From NCBI GenBank assembly GCA_023442485.1, contig JAEZZG010000043.1:1-38470 (forward strand): DNA of 38,470 nucleotides, read 5' to 3'. The position numbers and the translations under genes were made by a program. Each line of letters starts with the position of its first letter. Positions within the stretch are counted from its first letter, which is position 1. Origin of the DNA: Actinomycetes bacterium. Its GTDB lineage: Bacteria; Actinomycetota; Actinomycetes; Propionibacteriales; Propionibacteriaceae. The notes beneath the pieces were generated by a model. It saw only the letters and a program-made list of their open reading frames with translations. It did no database searches and was not told the DNA's origin. Shown here one piece after another: positions 23,702 through 31,908 of the stretch.

Positions 23702-24370
23702 ATGACAGATGCGGCCTTCTCCCCAGTTACTCATGAAGAGTATGCATACCGTCAGATTAGAGATGCCATTGCGCGTGGAGAACTTGCTGCCGGATCGCGA
23801 ATAGTCCAGACTGACTGGGCCACACGTCTCAAAATCTCTGCCACCCCAGTACGTGAAGCGATTCGACGACTGCAAGCTGATGGTTTGATTGTTGTGCAAC
23901 CCCATCACGGCGCTACCGTCGTTGGTTTGAGGCGAGAAGATGGCTTTGAAATTTATCGTCTAAGAAGCATGATCGAACCGCTTCTGCTTCCCGACGCCAT
24001 TTCCGCATTTACCGACGCTGATGCAACTGAGGTTCGTCGGTTCTGTGAGGAGATGGATCGCACCAACGACCCGGTTAGGTTCAGTGACCTCAACTCCGCA
24101 TTCCATACCGCGATGACGAAGCATTGCCACGGATGGGCCAGCCGAATTGCTTTGCAGCTACGCATGGCCTCAGCACCCTATGTTGCATTAACGTTGCGCG
24201 CTGAGGCGTCCAGGATGAAAGAGTCAAATCAAGATCACTGTGATCTTGTTGAAGCCTTCGTTTCTCGCGACATCGAAGCCGCAAAAGAGATTACGCTCAG
24301 GCATCTGCACTCTACCTTGGCGCTGATTGCCAGAGAACTGTCAGCACTCGGTGATGGTCAAGGAAGCTGA
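23702..24370 (+). CDS. GntR-family (FCD) transcriptional regulator
   Basis: A 222-residue regulator. An N-terminal winged helix (about 12-77) with ISATPVREAIRRLQADGLI is followed by an FCD effector domain (about 85-215). The FCD domain has the Arg-, Asp- and His-containing helices that often bind a metal and a carboxylate. AGGA precedes the ATG. It follows the asparaginase-like gene by 15 bases. Its 3' end overlaps the 3' end of rsrA on the other strand by 30 bases. It likely controls the divergent operator at 22598-22613. Confidence 0.9.
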   Translation: MTDAAFSPVTHEEYAYRQIRDAIARGELAAGSRIVQTDWATRLKISATPVREAIRRLQADGLIVVQPHHGATVVGLRREDGFEIYRLRSMIEPLLLPDAISAFTDADATEVRRFCEEMDRTNDPVRFSDLNSAFHTAMTKHCHGWASRIALQLRMASAPYVALTLRAEASRMKESNQDHCDLVEAFVSRDIEAAKEITLRHLHSTLALIARELSALGDGQGS

Positions 24371-24634
24371 GATCCGTACCCGCAGAGTCTCGGGGGCCCG
24401 AGTCTGCGAATAGCAACGACGCAGCATCGATGAAATGCACTGCTCAAGCTCGTATTCGTCCATACAGTGCTCACACATAGCCAGATGCTGGCGGATTTCA
24501 TCACTTTCTGAATCGGGTAGTTCTCCGTGAAGAAACTGATACACCTTCTCGAAAGACTGCAAACATGCCTCGGCCGGGAGAGACGAAGCTAGCAAGGCTG
24601 AAATCGTCACTTGGGATTCATGGAACTCAGTCAT
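24341..24634 (-). CDS. rsrA: zinc-binding redox anti-sigma factor, RsrA-like
   Basis: A 97-residue ZAS-family anti-sigma factor. Cys24, His50, Cys54 and Cys57 reproduce the ligand spacing of Streptomyces RsrA (C-x25-H-x3-C-x2-C). Further cysteines follow at 66 and 74, and the EKVYQFLHGELPDS and YELEQ segments also match. RsrA holds SigR/SigH inactive until disulfide stress oxidises the zinc centre. I chose the ATG at 24634, overlapping the sigma gene by eight bases. An ATG at 24667 would add 11 residues. Neither has a good ribosome binding site, which suggests translational coupling. Confidence 0.9.
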   Translation of the reverse strand: MTEFHESQVTISALLASSLPAEACLQSFEKVYQFLHGELPDSESDEIRQHLAMCEHCMDEYELEQCISSMLRRCYSQTRAPETLRVRISASLTITEC

Positions 24635-25490
24635 TTCTGACACCGCCGATCCCTCTCTGACGGGCATAATCAGTCAGCAGATTCCGTAGCTGCGCACGTC
24701 CCCGGTTCAGCCTCGACATCACCGTGCCAATAGGAGTTCCCATAATCTCGGCGATCTCTTTGTAGGAGAACCCTTCGACGTCGGCAAGAAGAACTGCCTC
24801 GCGAAATTCTGGAGAAAGCTGATCGAGTGCGTCAGTAATGATGGTGTCGGGAATCAAATCCAGGGCCTCAGTTTCCGCTGAGCGCAACCCAGTAGAACTA
24901 TGAGACTCGGACCTAGCTAACTGCCAGTCTTCGATCTCACCATCACCAGCGACTTGAGGACGTCGTTGACTCTTGCGGTAGGAGTTGATGTAGGAATTCG
25001 TCAGAATCCTGAAAAGCCAGGCACGCAGATTCGTCCCCGGTTTGAATTGGTGAAACGAAGCAAAGGCCTTCATGTAGGCGTCTTGGACGAGATCTTCCGC
25101 ATCGACAGGATTCCTGGTCATGCGCAGGGCCAGCCCGTAGAGCTGGTCGAGATAATCCATGGCCTCCTGCTCGAAGCGTTGAGAGCGTTGAGCATGAGAT
25201 TCATTAGCCAGATATTCAGCGAGCTCGTCATCGTTCATAGCGTCGAGATCGGACGCGGAAACCACGTCGGCGACAGGCTCAGCCGCATCGTCTCGACCCG
25301 CATTGGCGTAGGAATTCGTTGAAGTATATGTCAAGGCAATGTTTTCACTGGTCAGGGCGTTGTCGACAACACCGGAGATGGTGCGCCCAGCCAGGCATCG
25401 CTGCGAAGAAGGACGCGCTAGCGCATAGACTACCGGAGTATGGCCCTGTACGGGTAGCCGCCGGAGCATAGCCATCGTTGAATCCTTCAT
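24627..25490 (-). CDS. sigH: ECF sigma factor SigH/SigR (thiol-stress)
   Basis: Region 2 reads ALRMTRNPVDAEDLVQDAYMK and GTNLRAWLFRILTNSYINSYRK. Region 4 reads ADVEGFSYKEIAEIMGTPIGTVMSRLNRGR. EIEDWQLARSESHSSTGLRS between them is diagnostic for SigR/SigH. It directs thiol-stress genes and is paired with the following RsrA. The start is uncertain. The ATG at 25490 (287 residues) lies exactly where a SigH-type promoter would begin a leaderless message, whereas the ATG at 25238 (203 residues) matches the usual family length. The N-terminal ~80 residues are thus an extension, reminiscent of the long, unstable sigma-R' form. The longest open frame (to 25538) starts upstream of this promoter. Confidence 0.92.
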   Translation of the reverse strand: MKDSTMAMLRRLPVQGHTPVVYALARPSSQRCLAGRTISGVVDNALTSENIALTYTSTNSYANAGRDDAAEPVADVVSASDLDAMNDDELAEYLANESHAQRSQRFEQEAMDYLDQLYGLALRMTRNPVDAEDLVQDAYMKAFASFHQFKPGTNLRAWLFRILTNSYINSYRKSQRRPQVAGDGEIEDWQLARSESHSSTGLRSAETEALDLIPDTIITDALDQLSPEFREAVLLADVEGFSYKEIAEIMGTPIGTVMSRLNRGRAQLRNLLTDYARQRGIGGVRND

Positions 25491-25499
25491 GGTCAGTGC

Positions 25500-25525
25500 A
25501 ACACACCAACGATCGGGTGTATTCC
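25500..25525 (-). promoter_or_regulatory. SigR/SigH-type autoregulatory promoter (GGAAT-N18-GTT)
   Basis: On the minus strand GGAAT (25525-25521) and GTT (25502-25500) are separated by exactly 18 bases, the consensus recognised by SigR in Streptomyces and SigH in mycobacteria. Transcription would start about one to three bases before the ATG at 25490. This is direct sequence support for positive autoregulation of sigH-rsrA. Confidence 0.72.
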
Positions 25526-25653
25526 GTCTTGACAACATTGTCCAGCCACAGCCTTTGTCTCACGTCTGCTTGGGCTGTGCATTAGAATGTCTCAAAACGT
25601 CGCCAGAAGGCACGCCTCCGACGCCATTCGGCAAACTGATGAAGGGTAGAAAT

Positions 25654-26298
25654 ATGAACTTATTTAGAGTTCTTGGACGAACCATGTTGGCGAGTTATTT
25701 TGTGGCCAACGGCGTCCGCTCAGCTACCGATCCGCAAAGTCTTGTGCCTGAGAATGAAGAACTCACCCGCAAGCTCGTTCCAGCAGTGAAGCGGCTCCTT
25801 CCTGAGAAGGTCGGCGACTGCGTCCCCGAGGACACCGCCAAGTTGATTCGTGTTGGTGGGATCACGCAGATTGCTGGTGGCGCGATGCTGGCAACCGGTA
25901 TCTTCCGTCGGGTAGGTGCGGCAGCCCTCGTCGGGACCATGATCCCCCACCTGATGCACAAACTTCAGCCCAGCGAAGGCGAACGCTTCAACCCGAAGAA
26001 CCTCCTCGACAAGGACGTTCTCGTTGTGGCTGCATTGACAGGGGCTACAATTCTCGCCTCACAGGACACCCAAGGAAATCCGTCTTTGACGTGGCGGGCG
26101 AAGAATCAGGCTGAACGGGTTCAGCGCGCCTCTGCACGTTACGCCAAGAAGATGGAACGCAAGGCCAATCGCAAAGAGATGAAGGCCAAGGCCCGCGCCT
26201 TGAAGAAGCAGGCGAAGAATGCCGCTGCCTCGGTTGTCGAACGTGGCGCAGACATCGTCGAGTCGGTCGCTGATTCGGTTCAGCGAGCGACCGCATAG
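25654..26298 (+). CDS. DoxX-family membrane protein with basic C-terminal tail
   Basis: A 214-residue protein. The first ~145 residues match DoxX: RVLGRTMLASYFVANGVRS, RVGGITQIAGGAMLATGIF and AALVGTMIPHLMHK, about four membrane helices. The last ~60 residues are highly basic and predicted helical (KKMERKANRKEMKAKARALKK), ending in a short amphipathic segment. The ATG at 25654 has GAAGGG upstream. The longer open frame back to 25489 crosses the sigH promoter. It is divergent from sigH. Some DoxX proteins work with oxidoreductases in oxidant resistance, which would suit the neighbour, but this is inference. Confidence 0.83.
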   Translation: MNLFRVLGRTMLASYFVANGVRSATDPQSLVPENEELTRKLVPAVKRLLPEKVGDCVPEDTAKLIRVGGITQIAGGAMLATGIFRRVGAAALVGTMIPHLMHKLQPSEGERFNPKNLLDKDVLVVAALTGATILASQDTQGNPSLTWRAKNQAERVQRASARYAKKMERKANRKEMKAKARALKKQAKNAAASVVERGADIVESVADSVQRATA

Positions 26299-26309
26299 TC
26301 GCTCAGCCC

Positions 26310-27695
26310 GTGGCTTCATTGACTCATCACGGCGTCGTCGACCCCACAGCCGGGTCGGCGACGTTGTCGTGTAAGTGGCGGGCACCACGCAGCAATGGAT
26401 TTGTCGGCCAGATATCGATTCCAGGGTCAAAATCGGAGTCAAACCGGGCCCTCATCCTCGCTGCGATCGCGCAGCAACCGTCTGTCGTATCTGGAATCCT
26501 TCGATCCCGAGACACCTCTTTGATGATCTCTGCCCTGACGAGTCTGGGCGCCAAGATTGAGTGGGTCGATACTCAAAGCGTCCGGGTTTTTCCACTAGCC
26601 GTCTCACATCCTTACCCGGCAGATCACGGCACGCCCCCAGTGACAATCGATTGTGGCCTAGCCGGAACCGTGATGAGGTTCGTACCAGCCCTGACGGTCG
26701 CTTTGAACCGTCGGGCCTCATTCTTCGGAGATCAGGCCGCAACGTCTCGACCAAAGTCTCCCCTGCTATCTGCTTTCGCAAGCCTCGGCGTTGAGGTATC
26801 TGCAAACCGTCTGCCCTTTGCCCTCGATCCCACTTTGCTGTGGACGAAGATTGATCTAACAACGCCGCTGGAAATCAGTGTTGATTCTTCGTTATCGAGC
26901 CAATTCGTCTCGGCACTGCTACTGAGTGGGTCGCTACTGCCCTCAGGAGTAATCATTCGACACGTCGGCGCCCAGTTGCCTTCCCAGCCACACATCGCCA
27001 TGACTGTGTCGATGATGCGCGCCCAAGGTGTCGATGTCGATGTAGCGCCGGTACAAACCATTGACGGAATGATCCATGCCCAATGGCATGTCCACCCCGG
27101 CCCTGTCTTAGGGACAGATTCAGTCGTTGCCCCCGACCTGACCACAGCGGCTGTGTTTCTTGCCGGCGCTGCGGTTGCCGGAGGGAGCACCACGATGAAA
27201 CATTGGCCACAATCAACCAATCAGCCAGGTGCGATGCTTCCCGATATTTTGCGCCGGTTTGGTGCCGACGTCGTGGTCGATGGCCAAACGCTGACGGTGA
27301 GAGGCGGGTCAGCCTTGTCTGCTGTGGAGCTCGACCTTAGCCCCGCCGCTGAACTGGTTCCTGTGGTGGCGGGCCTTGCCGTCTTCGCGTCCGGGACGAC
27401 CACCATCTCTGGTGTCGGACACATCAGAGGCCATGAAACTGATCGTCTCGCAGCTATTGAGACCCAGTTACGCCGGTTCGGCGTAGACGTCGTCCAGACA
27501 GATGACGGGCTGCAGATCACCGGCACGAATGAACTCGGCAGTGGCGTCTTTGCCTGCTATGACGATCATCGGATGGCCCATCTCGGTGCCTTGCTTGGGT
27601 TGAAGACCGACGTCGTCCTTGATGACGTCGAGTGCACCTCCAAGACCTTGCCGGACTTCCCTCAGATGTGGATCGATCTAGTTAGCCAGAGCTAA
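26310..27695 (+). CDS. aroA: 3-phosphoshikimate 1-carboxyvinyltransferase (EPSP synthase)
   Basis: A 461-residue enzyme of the shikimate pathway joining shikimate-3-phosphate and phosphoenolpyruvate. It has PGSKSESNRALIL (Lys41, substrate binding), CGLAGTVMRF (about 115-124), SSLSSQFVSALLL, and YDDHRMAH near the C-terminus. The length fits, with a ~25-residue N-terminal extension. The GTG start lies 11 bases after the DoxX gene with no clear ribosome binding site, so it may be translationally coupled. Together with rsgA and hisN this forms a gene order common in actinobacteria. Confidence 0.96.
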   Translation: MASLTHHGVVDPTAGSATLSCKWRAPRSNGFVGQISIPGSKSESNRALILAAIAQQPSVVSGILRSRDTSLMISALTSLGAKIEWVDTQSVRVFPLAVSHPYPADHGTPPVTIDCGLAGTVMRFVPALTVALNRRASFFGDQAATSRPKSPLLSAFASLGVEVSANRLPFALDPTLLWTKIDLTTPLEISVDSSLSSQFVSALLLSGSLLPSGVIIRHVGAQLPSQPHIAMTVSMMRAQGVDVDVAPVQTIDGMIHAQWHVHPGPVLGTDSVVAPDLTTAAVFLAGAAVAGGSTTMKHWPQSTNQPGAMLPDILRRFGADVVVDGQTLTVRGGSALSAVELDLSPAAELVPVVAGLAVFASGTTTISGVGHIRGHETDRLAAIETQLRRFGVDVVQTDDGLQITGTNELGSGVFACYDDHRMAHLGALLGLKTDVVLDDVECTSKTLPDFPQMWIDLVSQS

Positions 27696-27743
27696 ACACG
27701 ACTAGGGTTCGCGCTGATCAAGTCGGATAAGAAAGGGATTTCG

Positions 27744-28763
27744 ATGGGTAAAATCCACCACCTCTACTCCAGTAATGGTCGCCGTGACATCCATGACGTC
27801 TTCGATCGGCCCACAAGGAAGTCGCGTCCAAGAACTAAGGATCGCCCCACCTACGATGATGCCGAGGTCGGCCGCGTGATCACTGTTGACCGAGGACGTT
27901 TCCTTTGTCAGATTGATCAACGTCGGGTGATTGCGAAGAAGGCGCGGGAACTGGGGCGACGCGGGGTTATCGTCGGTGATCTCGTCAAAGTCGTGGGAGA
28001 TACCTCTGGCGCCGAAGGCTCTTTGGCCCGAATCGTTGCCGTCGAAGAACGCAACACGGTATTGCGCAGAACCGCTGACGATCAAGACCCCTCCGAACGC
28101 CCAATCGTCGCCAATGCCGATCAAGTCATGGTGGTGACGGCTCTTGCTAACCCCGAACCGAACCGGGTCATGATTGACAGGGTGATGGTGGCGGCCTCGA
28201 CCGCAAAAATCACTCCCCTGGTATGTTTCACCAAATCTGACCTGACAGATTCGGTGGAACTGGTCGATTTCTACCGGAACCTTTCAGTCCCGGTCGTCGT
28301 GACCGAACCAGATGCTGACCTCGATCCTGTTCGCAGATTGCTTGCCGGCCACGTCACCGTCCTGGTTGGTTCATCCGGTGTAGGCAAGTCCACCCTGATT
28401 AACTCCCTAGTGCCAGGCGCAGATCGGCGCACCAGTGAAGTCAGCGAGGCAACCGGCAAAGGCCGGCATACCTCCACCTCCGCTGAGGCCATCGAGCTAC
28501 CAACCTTCGAGGGCCACAGCGGATGGGTCATCGACACCCCAGGGGTGCGAAGTTTTGGTCTCAACCATGTCGAACCACAAGCGTTACTCGAAGCCTTCCC
28601 CGAGCTGGTGCCATTGGCCCGCCAATGCCCCCGGGGATGTCGCCATCTGGCAGGTGAACTCGACTGCGTCCTGGACTCCCCCGTTGCGGCTGCCCACCGT
28701 GAACGCATCCTTTCCTTCCGTTCGATCCTTGCCGGGATTCGCACACTGCCATACCGCAACTGA
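27744..28763 (+). CDS. rsgA: small-ribosomal-subunit-dependent GTPase RsgA (YjeQ)
   Basis: A 339-residue circularly permuted GTPase acting late in 30S subunit maturation. Domain order is an OB fold (about 40-110), then the permuted G domain and a zinc knuckle. In the G domain the G4 motif FTKSD (162-166) comes before the P-loop GSSGVGKST (209-217) and G3 DTPG (264-267). The zinc ligands are Cys295, Cys299, His301 and Cys308. The ATG has GAAAGGG upstream. It lies 48 bases after aroA. Confidence 0.95.
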   Translation: MGKIHHLYSSNGRRDIHDVFDRPTRKSRPRTKDRPTYDDAEVGRVITVDRGRFLCQIDQRRVIAKKARELGRRGVIVGDLVKVVGDTSGAEGSLARIVAVEERNTVLRRTADDQDPSERPIVANADQVMVVTALANPEPNRVMIDRVMVAASTAKITPLVCFTKSDLTDSVELVDFYRNLSVPVVVTEPDADLDPVRRLLAGHVTVLVGSSGVGKSTLINSLVPGADRRTSEVSEATGKGRHTSTSAEAIELPTFEGHSGWVIDTPGVRSFGLNHVEPQALLEAFPELVPLARQCPRGCRHLAGELDCVLDSPVAAAHRERILSFRSILAGIRTLPYRN

Positions 28764-28824
28764 TTTCCGTGCTCGCTCAGTGTCATTGTGGCTCTGTGCT
28801 CTCAGCTTTGGCTAGGCTTGGACC

Positions 28825-29649
28825 ATGTCCTTAGACTCTTTCACCGACGACTTGCGTCTCGCCCATCTGCTCGCTGATCGAGCTGACGCGATCACCATGG
28901 CGCGCTTTCAAGCAAAAGACCTCAAAGTTCAGATGAAGTCCGATCATACGCCGGTGACGGATGCTGATCGAGAAGCTGAAGAATCCATGCGCGCCTTCAT
29001 CCAGAAGGTCCGTTCGCGCGACGCCATCATTGGTGAAGAGTTCGACACGGTTGGTTGGGGCCCTCGTGAATGGATTCTGGACCCGATCGACGGCACCGCC
29101 AACTATCAGCGCGGTGTACCGGTGTGGGCAACACTGATCGCTCTTCGAGTGGACGGGATTGTCCGAGTCGGGGTGGTCTCCGCTCCCGCATTGGGACGCC
29201 GCTGGTGGGCCGCCGAAGGTGAAGGCGCGTTTGTCGGGAAATCGCTCTTGAAAGGCGCCCGGATGCGCACATCGAAGACCGCTACGGTCGAGGATGCCTT
29301 CTTGTCTTACTCCTCCGTGTCCGGATGGATCAGCTCTGGACGCGGCCAGGCCTTCGTCGACCTGATGCGTGATTGCGGACGGACTAGGGCTTTTGGTGAT
29401 TTCTGGAGCTATATGATGCTAGCCGAAGGTTGCGTTGATATCGCGACTGAACCTGAACTTGCCCTGCACGACATGGCCGCTCTGGATATCATCGTCCGCG
29501 AAGCAGGCGGTCGCTTCACCAGCCTGGATGGGGCCGATGGCCCGGTTGGGCCAGGCGCTTTGGCGACGAATGGAATCCTGCATGATGTTGTGTTGGATCG
29601 GTTGCGCCCAGATGGAACCGAGGATTCCTATCTCGATGCTTTGGAGTGA
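28825..29649 (+). CDS. hisN: inositol-monophosphatase-family phosphatase, probable histidinol-phosphatase
   Basis: A 274-residue Mg-dependent phosphatase. The metal site is visible in GEE (70-72), LDPIDGTANY (85-94) and the later LHDMAALD. Family members dephosphorylate inositol phosphates, histidinol phosphate or PAP. In actinobacteria the gene next to aroA-rsgA is usually the histidinol-phosphatase HisN, and GVPVWATLIAL after the metal motif fits that group. The substrate assignment is therefore from context. It is convergent with serA. Confidence 0.85.
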   Translation: MSLDSFTDDLRLAHLLADRADAITMARFQAKDLKVQMKSDHTPVTDADREAEESMRAFIQKVRSRDAIIGEEFDTVGWGPREWILDPIDGTANYQRGVPVWATLIALRVDGIVRVGVVSAPALGRRWWAAEGEGAFVGKSLLKGARMRTSKTATVEDAFLSYSSVSGWISSGRGQAFVDLMRDCGRTRAFGDFWSYMMLAEGCVDIATEPELALHDMAALDIIVREAGGRFTSLDGADGPVGPGALATNGILHDVVLDRLRPDGTEDSYLDALE

Positions 29650-29653
29650 CGCA

Positions 29654-29697
29654 GCCTGACGTGGGGTTACCCGTTTCAATCTGCTATGGCGTCAGGC
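29654..29697. terminator. hairpin between convergent hisN and serA
   Basis: GCCTGACG (29654-29661) and CGTCAGGC (29690-29697) are perfect 8-base arms in the 63-base gap between the two stop codons. The loop is long (28 bases). It can fold in either direction and probably serves both genes. Confidence 0.5.
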
Positions 29698-29712
29698 CTT
29701 GTCTGTGATCGT

Positions 29713-30921
29713 CTAGAGTTTGACGACGCGCACCTTCACCGTCTCGTCCAAGGACGCGATCTCGTCGATGAGGCCGTCTGAGACGGCAGCGACGTCGGTG
29801 ATTACATAGCCGAGTTGCCCGCGCGTCGAGAGAGTTTGGGAGACGATGTTGGCACCGTGGCGGGCAAAAACGTTGTTGAGGTCTGCGAGGGCACCTGGCA
29901 CGTTGTTGTGCAGATGCAAGATTCGCCAGGCGTTTTCGCGAGTCGTCAGATGGACCTCAGGGAAGTTGACCGAGGTTTCTGTCGATCCAGTCTCAACATA
30001 GTTGGCGAGTTTCGAGGCGACGAAACCGCCGATATCGAATTGGGCTTCTTGGGTAGAACCGCCGACGTGAGGGGTCAAGATGACGTTATCTAGCCCTCGT
30101 AGCGGTGATTCAAAGGGGTCGTCTGGGTTGTTATTGGATTTCGGTTCAGTCGGGAAAACATCGACGGCAGCACCGGCGAGGTGGCCGGATTCGAGGGCTT
30201 GAGCTAGTGCGTCGGTGTCGACGACTTTGCCTCGAGACAGATTCAAGAACAAGGATCGCGGACGCATCATGGCAAACTCGCGAGCACCGAAGAAACCAGT
30301 GTTTTCCGGCCGTCCGTCGACATGAAGGGAGACAGTTTCGGCCTTGATCAGCAACTCTTCGAGGCTGGAACAACGCCGGGCATTGCCGAGAGCGAGACGA
30401 TCGACGATGTCGTAGAAGTACACCTTCATCCCCATTGCTTCGGCGAGAATCGATAGCTGGGAACCGATTGAACCGTATCCGACGATACCGAGGGTGCGCC
30501 CGCGCACCTCATGGGAGCCGTTCGCCGACTTATTCCAGACCCCGGCGTGCATGTCGGCGTTGTTCGAGCAGAGCTTGCGAGCCATCGCGATGATCTCGCC
30601 GATAGCCAATTCCACGACGGAGCGGGTGTTGGAGTACGGCGCGTTGAATACTGGAACCCCAGCTAAGAGAGCAGCGTCAAGATCGATTTGATTCGTCCCG
30701 ATGCAGAAGGCACCAATCGCTTTGACCGAGTCAGGCATTTTCTCGATCACTTCGGCAGTGAACGTGGTTCGTGAGCGGATACCAACCAGGTCGACGCCGT
30801 CAAGTTTGGCGATCAACGCGGAACCACTGAGTGCGCCGGGGACCTGTTCGACTTCATATCCGGCATCGGCGAGAACTCTGGTGGCTTCAGGATGGATATT
30901 CTCTAAAAGCAGTGCCTTCAC
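29713..30921 (-). CDS. serA: D-3-phosphoglycerate dehydrogenase
   Basis: A 402-residue enzyme oxidising 3-phosphoglycerate to phosphohydroxypyruvate, the first step of serine synthesis. It has the NAD-binding GIVGYGSIG (145-153) and the catalytic trio Arg230 (NLSRGK), Glu259 (FPTEP) and His285 (TPHVGG). The C-terminal ACT domain (about 330-402, beginning HLHNNVPGALADLN) is the usual serine-feedback site. The length matches the E. coli type, not the ~530-residue actinobacterial long form with an intervening domain. The GTG start has AGG four bases upstream. Confidence 0.94.
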   Translation of the reverse strand: MKALLLENIHPEATRVLADAGYEVEQVPGALSGSALIAKLDGVDLVGIRSRTTFTAEVIEKMPDSVKAIGAFCIGTNQIDLDAALLAGVPVFNAPYSNTRSVVELAIGEIIAMARKLCSNNADMHAGVWNKSANGSHEVRGRTLGIVGYGSIGSQLSILAEAMGMKVYFYDIVDRLALGNARRCSSLEELLIKAETVSLHVDGRPENTGFFGAREFAMMRPRSLFLNLSRGKVVDTDALAQALESGHLAGAAVDVFPTEPKSNNNPDDPFESPLRGLDNVILTPHVGGSTQEAQFDIGGFVASKLANYVETGSTETSVNFPEVHLTTRENAWRILHLHNNVPGALADLNNVFARHGANIVSQTLSTRGQLGYVITDVAAVSDGLIDEIASLDETVKVRVVKL

Positions 30922-31113
30922 GAGGCCTTAGTCTATCTGTCGGTGTGTGATATGACATCCCCGGTTTCACTGTGAGATATGGCCACACGCAGCTCAAGTG
31001 AGTGTTCGGCGAATCCGTCTGGGCTTGTGGTGACGAAATAGTGTGGCGGGTGCGAGCCGGTATGGAAGTCAACACCAGGTGGTGCTGCCGTCACATCGAA
31101 CCGAGGTTAGGTT

Positions 31114-31908
31114 CTATTGGTTGTCAATCCGGATGCGAGGAATCGCATCGATCAGCGAGGCCGTGTAGTCGTGGCGAGGGGAGGTGTAGATCTGGTCGGC
31201 GTCACCGGATTCGATCACTCGTCCAGACCTCATCACCATGATGTGTTCACACAGATGACGCACCACCATCAAGTCGTGAGATACGAAGAGCAGGGTCAGT
31301 TGATAGTCTCGACACACTCTGTGTAGGAGATTCAACACCTGTGATCTGACGGACACGTCGAGGGCTGATACTGGTTCGTCTGCGATCAAAACCGACGGGT
31401 TCGAGGTCAATGCCCTGGCAATGGCGATGCGCTGACGCTGGCCTCCAGAGAACTCGTCTGGGTAGCGATCCATGTCTGCGGGACTAAGACCAACATCGGT
31501 GAGCACTTCGGCGACCCGGTCGCGAATCGCTGCCGGGGACGGGTGGTGGCGACGCCGATAGAGGGGGGACCGCATCGGTTCAGCGACGATGGAGCCGACC
31601 TTCATTCGAGGATTGAGTGAAGATCTAGGGTCCTGGAAGACGAATTGGACTTCGGTGCGGAGCGGACCGAGCTGGCGTTCTTTGAGCCCGACGATGGAGC
31701 TGCCCTGGAATTTGATGTCGCCTCGATCAGGGCGCAGTAACGCCGCAAGGAGTTTCATCAGCGTGGATTTCCCCGAGCCGGACTCCCCTACGATTCCGAC
31801 CCGTTGGCCGGGGTGAATCTCGAAGCTGACGTCGTCCACAGCTTTGACGACACCAGAGTCAGAGCGGAAGAACTTATGGAGATGGGATACTTCAAAAACG
31901 CCGGTCAT
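31114..31908 (-). CDS. peptide/nickel-type ABC transporter ATPase (second, DppF-like)
   Basis: A 264-residue ABC ATPase. It has GESGSGKST (41-49), VFQDPRSSLNP, FSGGQRQR (153-160) and LIADEPVSALDVS, the DppF/OppF pattern. It is shorter than typical OppF because the C-terminal oligopeptide-family extension is trimmed to a few residues after the HDYTASLIDAIP segment. Its start overlaps the previous ATPase gene by four bases. It is the last gene of the operon. A weak GAACC/GGTTC stem follows the stop. Confidence 0.9.
   Translation of the reverse strand: MTGVFEVSHLHKFFRSDSGVVKAVDDVSFEIHPGQRVGIVGESGSGKSTLMKLLAALLRPDRGDIKFQGSSIVGLKERQLGPLRTEVQFVFQDPRSSLNPRMKVGSIVAEPMRSPLYRRRHHPSPAAIRDRVAEVLTDVGLSPADMDRYPDEFSGGQRQRIAIARALTSNPSVLIADEPVSALDVSVRSQVLNLLHRVCRDYQLTLLFVSHDLMVVRHLCEHIMVMRSGRVIESGDADQIYTSPRHDYTASLIDAIPRIRIDNQ

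Noticed and set aside
24341..24370. Overlap of the gntR and rsrA 3' ends as a regulatory antisense
   Set aside because: A 30-base tail-to-tail overlap is common in compact genomes and no further signal supports regulation.
25489..25653. N-terminal extension of the DoxX protein
   Set aside because: It overlaps the sigH start and promoter, and a good ribosome binding site precedes the ATG at 25654.
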